A stretch of 5,551 nt of DNA from Gammaproteobacteria bacterium (GTDB lineage: Bacteria; Pseudomonadota; Gammaproteobacteria; UBA5335; SLRW01), in contig SLRW01000109.1 in assembly GCA_007130745.1 (NCBI GenBank), forward strand, positions 1 through 5,551. The letters are read 5' to 3'. Shown piece by piece: positions 1 to 5,551 of this stretch. Below the pieces are notes generated by a model. That model saw nothing but the letters and a program-made list of their open reading frames with translations. It ran no database searches and was not told where the DNA came from. Each line of letters begins with the position of its first letter. The stretch's first letter is position 1. Position numbers and translations under genes: made by a program.

Positions 1-54
1 CAGCCGACGCTGAAAGTGGATGCCCTGACGGTGGGCGGCACCGAGCAGGGGTAA
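1..54 (+). CDS. 3' end of an unidentified protein-coding gene (partial)
   Basis: The first 17 codons of the window read in frame 1 as QPTLKVDALTVGGTEQG and end at TAA (52-54), followed directly by a second in-frame stop, TGA (55-57). Frame 2 is closed by a TGA at 11-13. Frame 3 stays open across this stretch, so the call of frame 1 rests on the double stop and on the tail lying close and co-directional to glnE. The fragment is too short to assign a family; no motif, membrane segment or repeat can be judged. If real, the gene lies 39 bp upstream of the chosen glnE start and may be co-transcribed with it. Confidence 0.5.
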   Translation, partial: QPTLKVDALTVGGTEQG

Positions 55-84
55 TGATTGGTCCGTCGGTTTCCGGCGGCTATT

Positions 85-93
85 GGGGGGAGG
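85..93 (+). promoter_or_regulatory. G-rich ribosome binding region abutting the glnE start
   Basis: The nine bases GGGGGGAGG lie directly against the ATG at 94-96. The strict core GGAG (89-92) is only one base from the ATG, closer than the usual 5-9 bases, so pairing probably uses the upstream G-run (85-89). This purine block is the main reason to prefer ATG 94 over the in-frame TTG at 58, which has no good Shine-Dalgarno sequence at the proper distance. The spacing remains odd. Confidence 0.45.
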
Positions 94-2991
94 ATGTCGG
101 AGCACAGCCAGTCTGATCTGCTGCCACTTGAAGCGGTGCCCGCAGCGCTTCACGAAGAATTGACGGTGGCCTGCCAGAAATATCTGGAGCAGCCGGGAGT
201 GGATTCTGCGGCGCCCTGGCCGCAGGGTCTGGAGGCAGCCGACGTGGCCCGGGTCTGGGCCTGTAGCCGTTTTGTGGCGCGCTGGTGTATACAACGCCCA
301 CAAGCCTGGGGTGAGCTGGCAGGGGGCGGCTGGTTGTCGACGCAGCCACCGCAACAGCCCGTTGCCGAACGGCTGCGTGAGGCGCTGGCCGGGTGTGAGG
401 ATGACGCGGCGGTAATGCGTGAATTGCGTGGTTTACGCAATCGCGAAATGGTGCGTATCGCCTGGCGTGATATCGCCGGCGTGGCAGAGCTGGAAGTGAC
501 CCTGGAGGATCTCTCCGCTCTGGCCGATGGCTGTATCGATGCCGCGCTTGATTATGCCCATCAACACCTGGCGCAAAAATACGGCGAACCGCGCAGCCGT
601 GAAGGCGAGCCCCAGCGGCTGGTGGTGGTGGGCATGGGCAAGCTCGGTGGCCGCGAGCTTAATTTTTCTTCAGATATTGATCTCATTCTGGCTTTTCCCG
701 AAGCCGGCCAGACCGACGGCGCGCGTTGTCTGGACAACGAAGTCTTTTTTACCCGCGTGGGGCAGAAGCTGGTCTCCCTGCTCAACGAACGCACCGCCGA
801 CGGTTTTGTCTTCAGGGTGGATACCCGGCTGCGGCCCTTTGGTGACAGCGGCCCGCTGGTGCTCAGTTTCGCCGGCATGGAGGCCTACTATGAAACCCAC
901 GGCCGAGCGTGGGAGCGTTACGCCCTGATCAAGGCGCGGCCGGTGGCGGGTGATCGCGAGCAGGGCGAGGTGCTGATGTCCCTGCTCAGGCCTTTTGTTT
1001 ATCGGCGCTATCTGGATTATGGCTCGATTGAATCGCTGCGTGAGCTCAAGCAGATGATTGAGCGCGAGGTCAAACGCAAGGGGCTGGAACACAATATCAA
1101 GTTGGGCCGGGGCGGTATTCGCGAGGTCGAATTCGTGGGTCAGGTATTCCAGTTGATCCGGGGTGGGCATGATCGCGGCATGCAGATACGGCGCATTATT
1201 CCGGTGATCCAGCGGCTGGGTGAGCGCGGTCTGCTGGCGCCCCACATGGTGCGCCATCTGGATGCGGCCTACCGTTTTCTGCGGGTAGTGGAAAACCGGT
1301 TGCAGCAACTGGATGACCAGCAGGTGCATGAGTTGCCGGATGACCCGCTGGAGCAGACCCGTCTGGCCTACGCGGCTGATTGCGAAAACTGGGAGGAGCT
1401 CTCCCGCCGGTTGCGCGTGCACCGCGAACATGTGGCGCAGGAGTTTAGCCAGGTGTTTGAAAGCCCCCAGACCGAGGAGGATAACGGCGAGGATCAGGAG
1501 TTGCTCTCGCTGTGGGAGCAATCCCTGGATGAAGAGCGCGCGCTGGAAGTGCTGGCGGAGACCGGCATGGAAGCGCCGGCCGAAGCGCTGCGGCGGCTGC
1601 AGGCGCTGCACGACGGCGGATTGTATCGCAACCTCACTGAAACCGCGCGTGGCCGGCTGGCACGGCTGATGCCGTTGCTAATAGGCGCCGCCGGCGCCAC
1701 CCGCTGGCCGGACCGGGCGCTGGAGCGCCTGCTGGGGATTATCGAATCGATTGCCCGGCGCTCCAATTATCTGATGTTGTTGGCCGAAAATCCCATGACG
1801 CTGTCGCAGTTGTCACGCCTGGTGTCGGCCAGTCCATGGATAGCTGCACAGATTGCCCGTTATCCGGTGTTGCTCGACGAGTTGCTGGATGCGCGTACGC
1901 TTTATCAACCGCCGGAGCGTGAGGCGCTGGGTGAAGAGCTCGATGAGTTGCTCGCCAATTGCGAGGATCTGGAAGAGCAAATGGATATGCTGCGCCGGTT
2001 TCGTGGCGCCAGTGTGTTGCGGGTGGCGGCCGCCGATGTGGTCGGCAATATGCCGCTGATGCGGGTCAGTGATTATCTCACCGAGATCGCCGAGGTGATT
2101 CTGGAACGGGTCCTGACGCTGGCCTGGCAACAGGTCAGCGAGCGTTATGGCGAGCCCTGGTGCCGTGACGGCGATGAGCTTCGCCCGGCGCGTTTCGCCA
2201 TTATCGGCTACGGCAAGCTGGGCGGTCTGGAGCTGGGCTACGGCTCGGACCTGGATCTGGTGTTTCTGCATGACAGTCAGGGCGAGGCGCAGATGACCCG
2301 GGGCGCCCGTGAGGTTGACAACCCTGTGTTTTTTGCCCGTCTGGCCCAGCGTCTGGTGCACCTGCTTTCCACGCCCACGGCTGCGGGTGTGGTCTATGAG
2401 ACGGATCTGCGCCTGCGTCCGAGCGGTGATGCCGGCATGCTGGTCAACAGTGTGGAGTCCTTCCGCGACTATCAGCTGCAAAAGGCCTGGACCTGGGAGC
2501 ATCAGGCCCTGGTGCGCGCGCGCGTGGTCGGCGGAGATGAGTTCATTGCCGAGGACTTTGCCGGGGTCCGGGCAGAGGTGTTGGCGCAGACGCGCGATGT
2601 GGCTGAGCTTCGGCGTGAAGTGCGCGAGATGCGCGAGCGCATGCGCAGTAATCTGGATCGCAGTGTGGAGGAGCTGTTTGACCTCAAGCAGGGCGCCGGC
2701 GGTATCGCCGACATTGAATTTGTGGTGCAATATGGCGTTCTGGCATGGGCAAAGAAATACCCGGCGGTGCTGGAAGTCACAGACAATATCCGCCTGCTGG
2801 AGACTTTCGCCGGCCATGATCTGTTGCCACGGGATGACTGCGCATTCCTGATCCGGGCCTATCGTGCCTATCGTTCGCGGCTGCATGAATGCAGCCTGCA
2901 GGAAGCGCCGGAACAGGTTTCCGTGGCTGAAATGGAAGATTTTCGCGAGGGTGTCAGCCGGATCTGGCGCGAGTTGCTGGAAGCAGAGTGA
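94..2991 (+). CDS. glnE: Bifunctional glutamine synthetase adenylyltransferase / adenylyl-removing enzyme GlnE
   Basis: Cytoplasmic enzyme that attaches AMP to, and removes it from, a conserved tyrosine of glutamine synthetase, switching nitrogen assimilation off and on; in E. coli it responds to PII and glutamine. From ATG 94 the protein has 965 residues (E. coli GlnE 946). Two related nucleotidyltransferase domains are visible. The N-terminal (deadenylylating) one has GMGKLGG at 180-186, the metal-binding pair in SSDID (D194, D196), RLRPFGDSG at 245-253 and GGIREVEF at 340-347. The C-terminal (adenylylating) one has GYGKLGG at 705-711, SDLD (D719, D721), RLRPSG at 773-778 and GGIADIEF at 869-876. 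An acidic, glutamate-rich linker around 456-490 separates them, as in E. coli. All key aspartates are present, so both activities are expected. An in-frame TTG at 58 would add 12 residues but lacks a good ribosome site and gives an atypical N-terminus. ilvE follows after 48 bp. Confidence 0.97.
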   Translation: MSEHSQSDLLPLEAVPAALHEELTVACQKYLEQPGVDSAAPWPQGLEAADVARVWACSRFVARWCIQRPQAWGELAGGGWLSTQPPQQPVAERLREALAGCEDDAAVMRELRGLRNREMVRIAWRDIAGVAELEVTLEDLSALADGCIDAALDYAHQHLAQKYGEPRSREGEPQRLVVVGMGKLGGRELNFSSDIDLILAFPEAGQTDGARCLDNEVFFTRVGQKLVSLLNERTADGFVFRVDTRLRPFGDSGPLVLSFAGMEAYYETHGRAWERYALIKARPVAGDREQGEVLMSLLRPFVYRRYLDYGSIESLRELKQMIEREVKRKGLEHNIKLGRGGIREVEFVGQVFQLIRGGHDRGMQIRRIIPVIQRLGERGLLAPHMVRHLDAAYRFLRVVENRLQQLDDQQVHELPDDPLEQTRLAYAADCENWEELSRRLRVHREHVAQEFSQVFESPQTEEDNGEDQELLSLWEQSLDEERALEVLAETGMEAPAEALRRLQALHDGGLYRNLTETARGRLARLMPLLIGAAGATRWPDRALERLLGIIESIARRSNYLMLLAENPMTLSQLSRLVSASPWIAAQIARYPVLLDELLDARTLYQPPEREALGEELDELLANCEDLEEQMDMLRRFRGASVLRVAAADVVGNMPLMRVSDYLTEIAEVILERVLTLAWQQVSERYGEPWCRDGDELRPARFAIIGYGKLGGLELGYGSDLDLVFLHDSQGEAQMTRGAREVDNPVFFARLAQRLVHLLSTPTAAGVVYETDLRLRPSGDAGMLVNSVESFRDYQLQKAWTWEHQALVRARVVGGDEFIAEDFAGVRAEVLAQTRDVAELRREVREMRERMRSNLDRSVEELFDLKQGAGGIADIEFVVQYGVLAWAKKYPAVLEVTDNIRLLETFAGHDLLPRDDCAFLIRAYRAYRSRLHECSLQEAPEQVSVAEMEDFREGVSRIWRELLEAE

Positions 2992-3022
2992 GGCGACCCC
3001 GCGCCCGCATGGCCCGGACAAC

Positions 3023-3028
3023 AAAAGG
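3023..3028 (+). promoter_or_regulatory. Ribosome binding site of ilvE
   Basis: AAAAGG lies 11 bases upstream of the ATG at 3040, slightly farther than ideal. It supports this ATG over the in-frame ATG at 3055, whose upstream bases hold no purine-rich block. The site sits inside a small A/T inverted repeat (AAAAG-G-CTTTT, 3023-3033) whose centre is too tight for a stable hairpin. Confidence 0.5.
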
Positions 3029-3039
3029 CTTTTATAACG

Positions 3040-3972
3040 ATGAGTGTAGTTCCTATGGATGATCGCGACGGGGTGATCTGGCTCGACGGTGAGCTGGTGC
3101 CCTGGCGTGAGGCCCGTGTGCATGTGCTCACCCACACCCTGCATTACGGCATGGGCGTGTTCGAAGGCGTGCGCGCCTACGCCACCGCGGATGGCCCGGC
3201 GATTTTCCGCATGCACGAGCATAACGACCGTTTCTTCCGCTCGGCGCATATTCTGGGGATGAAATTGCCGCTGGATCGGGGAATCCTGGCCGAAGCCCAG
3301 CGAACCGTGGTACGTGAAAACGAGCTGGAAGAAGCCTATATCCGGCCCATGGCTTTTCTGGGTTCGGAAGGCATGGGTTTGCGCGCCGACAATTTGCGCG
3401 TGCACGTGATGGTCGCCGCCTGGCACTGGCCGAGCTATCTGGGCGAAGAGAGCCTGGTCAAGGGCCTGAAGGTGCGGACCTCGTCCTATACCCGCCATCA
3501 TGTGAACATCACCATGTGCAAGGCCAAGGCCAACGGCAATTACATGAACTCCATGCTGGCCCTGCAGGAAGCGCTGGCCTGTGGTTGCGACGAGGCCATG
3601 CTGCTGGATGCCGAGGGCTATGTCACCGAGGGTAGTGGCGAGAATATATTCCTGGTGCGCGATGGGGAATTGCACACGCCCGATCTGACTTCGGCGCTGG
3701 ATGGCATCACCCGTCGAACTATCTTCCAGTTTGCGGCCGATCTGGGCATCCCGGTCCATCAGCGCCGGATTACCCGGGACGAAGTCTATATCGCCGATGA
3801 GGTGTTCTTTACCGGTACCGCCGCCGAGGTCACGCCGGTACGCGAGGTGGATGGTCGGGTAATCGGCCCCGGGCAGCGCGGGCCGCTGACCGAGCAGCTT
3901 CAGTCCATGTATTTTGATCAGGTGCGCGGCAAGCGCAAAGCGTATCCCGAGTGGCTGACGACGGTAAAATAA
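3040..3972 (+). CDS. ilvE: Branched-chain amino acid aminotransferase IlvE
   Basis: Pyridoxal-phosphate enzyme of fold type IV that moves the amino group between glutamate and the 2-keto acids of leucine, isoleucine and valine: the last step of their synthesis in the cytoplasm. It has 310 residues, as expected (E. coli about 309). Visible family marks are the N-terminal HTLHYGMGVFEGVRAY block, the PLP-binding lysine in KANGNY (K163, by alignment with the E. coli AKAGGNY region), the cofactor-contacting glutamate in VTEGSGENIF (E197), the GITR motif and FFTGTAAEVTPV (256-267; T260, A261). D-amino acid aminotransferase and aminodeoxychorismate lyase share the fold, but length and these motifs match IlvE closely. 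The start at 3040 has an AAAAGG site; a start at 3055 (MDDRDG) is possible and would remove five residues. It is 48 bp after glnE and 54 bp before the zinc-finger gene; no attenuator or leader peptide is visible, so transcription from upstream is likely. Confidence 0.96.
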   Translation: MSVVPMDDRDGVIWLDGELVPWREARVHVLTHTLHYGMGVFEGVRAYATADGPAIFRMHEHNDRFFRSAHILGMKLPLDRGILAEAQRTVVRENELEEAYIRPMAFLGSEGMGLRADNLRVHVMVAAWHWPSYLGEESLVKGLKVRTSSYTRHHVNITMCKAKANGNYMNSMLALQEALACGCDEAMLLDAEGYVTEGSGENIFLVRDGELHTPDLTSALDGITRRTIFQFAADLGIPVHQRRITRDEVYIADEVFFTGTAAEVTPVREVDGRVIGPGQRGPLTEQLQSMYFDQVRGKRKAYPEWLTTVK

Positions 3973-3979
3973 TTGCGGC

Positions 3980-3999
3980 CTGCTGCTCCCTGGCAGCGG
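3980..3999 (+). other. Small GC hairpin between ilvE and the zinc-finger gene
   Basis: GCTGC (3982-3986) pairs with GCAGC (3993-3997) around the loop TCCCTG, with a further T-G wobble and C-G pair outside (3981/3998, 3980/3999). It starts eight bases after the ilvE stop. No run of T follows, so it does not qualify as a rho-independent terminator. It could be an mRNA-stabilising or processing hairpin, or chance. Confidence 0.25.
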
Positions 4000-4026
4000 A
4001 CACGCCTGTTTGAAGACGGATTCCCT

Positions 4027-4266
4027 ATGGCATACCAGAACCAGCGACAGCAATTGCTCAACCGTGACAGCGAAGGCCGGGCTCTGCCCAATACGGATAA
4101 TCACTACGAAGTGACCCGTGATGACCTGCCTCTGCATTGTCCGCTGCCGGGCATGAGTCTGTGGAATTCACACCCGCGGGTATTCATTCCGGTAGAGGCG
4201 GACGGCCACGGTCGTTGCATCTACTGCGGCGCCACCTTTCGCCTGGTTGACAGGGAGGGCCAGTGA
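4027..4266 (+). CDS. Small CHCC-type zinc-finger protein
   Basis: A 79-residue protein of the zf-CHCC family, related to the zinc-binding domain of the mitochondrial complex I subunit NDUFS6. The signature is clear: DLPLHCPLPG and LWNSHPRVFIPVE followed by GRCIYCG, giving the four zinc ligands C38, H49, C64 and C67. The first 28 or so residues are polar and lie outside the conserved core. No signal peptide or membrane segment is present, so it should be cytoplasmic. Bacterial members are widespread in proteobacteria; their exact role is, to my knowledge, not established. The ATG at 4027 was chosen because the upstream in-frame codons (from 3973, ATT/TTG region) look non-conserved; a weak GACGGA site lies about six bases upstream. 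It is 54 bp after ilvE, and its stop overlaps the kdkA start (GTGA), which suggests coupled translation. Confidence 0.9.
   Translation: MAYQNQRQQLLNRDSEGRALPNTDNHYEVTRDDLPLHCPLPGMSLWNSHPRVFIPVEADGHGRCIYCGATFRLVDREGQ
4252..4259 (+). promoter_or_regulatory. Strong ribosome binding site of kdkA, inside the zinc-finger gene
   Basis: AGGGAGGG lies within the last codons of the zinc-finger gene. Its GGAG core (4254-4257) is five bases before the GTG at 4263. This near-ideal site decides the kdkA start in favour of GTG 4263 over the ATG at 4350. Confidence 0.75.
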
Positions 4267-5042
4267 GGCCCGAAGTATTGCGGCTGCAGGGCAATGCCGC
4301 TGACATACAGACTGTCCAGCCGGCGTATCAGCCCACGGCCCATGGCGCGATGGTGTATGACGCCGCGCTGATACGCCATCTGGACGAGTCGGTGTTCCAG
4401 TCGCAGTGGTGGGCAGATAACAAGGCCGTCACCGGCTCGGCTCATGGCCGCGGCACCACCTGGTTTGTGACGCCCGGCCAGGGGCAGCGCTGGGTGCTGC
4501 GGCACTATCGGCGCGGCGGTATTTTGGGTCCACTTCTGGGGGATCGTTATCTGTGGACCGGTCTGGCGCGTACCCGGCCCTGGCGTGAGTGGCATTTGCT
4601 GTGTGATCTGTATCGGATACAGATGCCGGTGCCCCGGCCGGTGGCCGCGAGGGTGGTGCGTCGCGGCCTTTTTACCTACAGCGCTGATCTCATTACCTGC
4701 CAGTTGGACGCCCGGCCCCTGTCCCGGCTGCTCGCCGCCCAGGCCTTGCCGACGGCGCAATGGGAGGCCATCGGCGCGCTGTTGCGCCGCTTCCACGAGG
4801 CCGGCGTCTGCCACGCCGATCTCAATGCACACAATATTCTGCTTGCCCCTGACGGCGGGATTTATCTGATTGACCTGGATCGAGGGCGGCTGCGCCCGCG
4901 CGGGCGTCGTGGCACTCGCTGGCAGGCCGCCAATATCCGGCGGTTGCGTCGTTCATTGAGCAAATTATCTTCACAGGATGCCGGGCTGCATTTCGACGAG
5001 TCGGGCTGGACTGCCCTGTTACAGGGCTATGGTCGCAAGTAG
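4263..5042 (+). CDS. kdkA: 3-deoxy-D-manno-octulosonic acid (Kdo) kinase KdkA
   Basis: ATP-dependent kinase that phosphorylates the Kdo residue joined to lipid A in the lipopolysaccharide inner core, acting at the cytoplasmic face of the inner membrane. The 259-residue product resembles Haemophilus influenzae KdkA (about 241) throughout: GSAHGRGTTWF near the N-terminus, LRHYRRGG, DRYLWTGL, REWHLL, PVPRPVAARV, then the kinase-like catalytic loop CHADLNAHNILL (H184, D186, N191) and the metal-binding IDLDRG (D204, D206). The C-terminal part is arginine-rich (RLRPRGRRGTRW, then NIRRLRRSLSK), as in the family. An ATG at 4350 would cut off part of the conserved N-terminal region (the family aligns upstream of MVYDAAL), while GTG 4263 has a strong ribosome site and overlaps the preceding stop. 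WaaP/InaA-type heptose kinases share the fold but not the GRGTT and HYRRGG blocks. The gene implies a single phosphorylated Kdo in the core. No other core gene lies in the window. Confidence 0.93.
   Translation: MRPEVLRLQGNAADIQTVQPAYQPTAHGAMVYDAALIRHLDESVFQSQWWADNKAVTGSAHGRGTTWFVTPGQGQRWVLRHYRRGGILGPLLGDRYLWTGLARTRPWREWHLLCDLYRIQMPVPRPVAARVVRRGLFTYSADLITCQLDARPLSRLLAAQALPTAQWEAIGALLRRFHEAGVCHADLNAHNILLAPDGGIYLIDLDRGRLRPRGRRGTRWQAANIRRLRRSLSKLSSQDAGLHFDESGWTALLQGYGRK
5013..5027. repeat. 15-bp perfect palindrome at the 3' end of kdkA
   Basis: GCCCTGT-T-ACAGGGC has seven-base arms around one central T. It lies within the last ten codons of kdkA and ends 21 bases before the TATAAT at 5049, so it covers the edge of the expected -35 region. 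It could be an operator for a dimeric regulator of ribA, or merely a by-product of codons for Ala-Leu-Leu-Gln-Gly. Confidence 0.3.
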
Positions 5043-5048
5043 GCCGCG

Positions 5049-5054
5049 TATAAT
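5049..5054 (+). promoter_or_regulatory. Candidate -10 box for ribA
   Basis: TATAAT, a perfect sigma-70 -10 consensus, lies seven bases after the kdkA stop in GC-rich surroundings. A transcript would start near 5061, giving a leader of about 30 bases before the TTG start of ribA. No TTGACA-like hexamer is found at 16-19 bases upstream (the sequence there is around GGGCTATGG), and there is no extended TG before it. Activity would therefore need an activator or be weak. Confidence 0.4.
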
Positions 5055-5080
5055 TAACCATTGGTATCAAGAATCCGGCT

Positions 5081-5087
5081 GGAGAAG
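5081..5087 (+). promoter_or_regulatory. Ribosome binding site of ribA
   Basis: GGAGAAG, with its GGAG core seven bases before the TTG at 5092, gives a well-placed site. It fixes the rare TTG start, because no ATG or GTG lies nearby in this frame before conserved sequence begins. Confidence 0.7.
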
Positions 5088-5091
5088 ACTT

Positions 5092-5551
5092 TTGCGTGTT
5101 GAACAGGCCGCACAGACGGTATTACCGACGCCGCATGGCGAGTTCAGGTTGCATGGCTTTGTAGAGCCGGATGGCCGCGAACATGTGGCGCTGGTTATGG
5201 GCGAGATCGACACCGGAGAACCGGTGCTGACGCGGGTGCATTCGGAGTGTCTTACCGGTGATGCGCTATTCAGCCAGCGCTGTGATTGCGGGCCGCAGCT
5301 TGAAGCCGCCATGAAAAAAATCGGCGAGCTCGGTTGTGGGCTGATTGTCTATTTGCGACAGGAAGGCCGCGGCATCGGCCTGATTAACAAGCTGCGCGCC
5401 TACGCCGAACAGGACAAGGGCGCCGACACCGTCGAAGCCAATGAAATGCTGGGTTTTCTGCCCGACGCCCGCGATTATGCCGTGGCCGCCGATATCCTCA
5501 AGGCGCTGGGGGTAACACGCGTCCGCCTGATGACCAACAACCCGCGCAAGC
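5092..5551 (+). CDS. ribA: GTP cyclohydrolase II RibA (3' end beyond the window)
   Basis: Catalyses the first step of riboflavin synthesis, opening GTP to 2,5-diamino-6-ribosylamino-4(3H)-pyrimidinone 5'-phosphate with release of formate and pyrophosphate, in the cytoplasm. The 153 residues present align with E. coli RibA (196) from its beginning. Zinc ligands C53, C64 and C66 lie in HSECLTGD and QRCDCG; YLRQEGRGIGL is at 87-97; Y104 and R127 (in PDARD) match E. coli Y105 and R128; NNP is at 149-151. About 40-50 residues are missing at the right edge. There is no N-terminal DHBP synthase domain, so this is the single-function form. The TTG start is unusual but has a good ribosome site and gives the E. 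coli-like N-terminus. The 49-bp gap after kdkA has a TATAAT but is too short for an FMN riboswitch. Confidence 0.95.
   Translation, partial: MRVEQAAQTVLPTPHGEFRLHGFVEPDGREHVALVMGEIDTGEPVLTRVHSECLTGDALFSQRCDCGPQLEAAMKKIGELGCGLIVYLRQEGRGIGLINKLRAYAEQDKGADTVEANEMLGFLPDARDYAVAADILKALGVTRVRLMTNNPRK

Noticed and set aside
670..1611. A 313-codon open frame on the minus strand opposite glnE
   Set aside because: It is fully contained in glnE, has no family motifs and shows the same antisense composition bias.
3023..3033. A/T inverted repeat AAAAG-G-CTTTT before ilvE as a terminator or operator
   Set aside because: The arms are five bases around a single centre base, too short and tight for a hairpin, and it contains the likely ilvE ribosome site.
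3976..4010. Rho-independent terminator after ilvE
   Set aside because: There is a short GC hairpin but no T-run after it, and the next gene follows at once on the same strand.
3973..4026. Upstream extension of the zinc-finger protein by 18 codons
   Set aside because: The extension begins immediately after the ilvE stop, has no ribosome site and reads as non-conserved sequence; the ATG at 4027 gives a family-like length.
1813..4137. A 774-codon open frame on the minus strand spanning most of glnE's second half, all of ilvE and part of the zinc-finger gene
   Set aside because: It lies opposite three well-identified genes. Long antisense frames arise in GC-rich genes with strong third-position bias. 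The translation shows no recognisable family and is rich in His, Gln and Leu, as expected of such shadows.
4350..5042. Shorter kdkA starting at ATG 4350
   Set aside because: It has no good ribosome site and would remove family-aligned N-terminal residues; GTG 4263 has AGGGAGGG at ideal spacing.
5043..5091. FMN riboswitch upstream of ribA
   Set aside because: The gap is only 49 bases, far less than an FMN aptamer needs, and no conserved helices are seen in the preceding kdkA coding sequence.

Overview
This window looks like ordinary chromosomal DNA from a gammaproteobacterium. It is GC-rich by eye, its genes are all on the + strand, and they are tightly packed. Four of the five main genes are recognisable from their motifs: glnE, ilvE, kdkA (Kdo kinase) and ribA. 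A Kdo kinase implies a Gram-negative envelope with lipid A-Kdo, probably of the single phosphorylated Kdo type known from Haemophilus, Vibrio and Bordetella. I cannot name the genus. A purple-sulfur-bacteria-like or Pseudomonas-like gammaproteobacterium would fit, but this is only a guess.

Layout: 1-54 is the last 17 codons of an unidentified gene, ending in tandem stops TAA TGA. glnE (94-2991) encodes the two-headed glutamine synthetase adenylyltransferase/adenylyl-removing enzyme. ilvE (3040-3972) encodes a branched-chain amino acid aminotransferase. A 79-residue CHCC zinc-finger protein (4027-4266) follows, and it overlaps kdkA (4263-5042) by four bases. ribA (from 5092, TTG start) encodes GTP cyclohydrolase II and runs off the right edge.

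All genes point the same way with gaps of 54 bp or less, so glnE-ilvE-zinc finger-kdkA could be one transcript. No rho-independent terminator (GC hairpin plus T-run) is visible in any gap. The one good promoter-like element is a perfect TATAAT just after kdkA, which may give ribA its own start. It has no matching -35 box.

Functionally the genes cover separate housekeeping tasks: nitrogen assimilation control, transamination of Leu/Ile/Val, a small zinc-binding protein of unknown role, inner-core lipopolysaccharide phosphorylation, and the first step of riboflavin synthesis. GlnE and IlvE share a link through glutamate/glutamine. The link from these to KdkA and RibA is positional only. I see no mobile element, CRISPR, RNA gene or sign of recent transfer, and no convincing undescribed system. 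The points worth a second look are the glnE start region, the kdkA-ribA junction and the placement of kdkA next to the CHCC protein.
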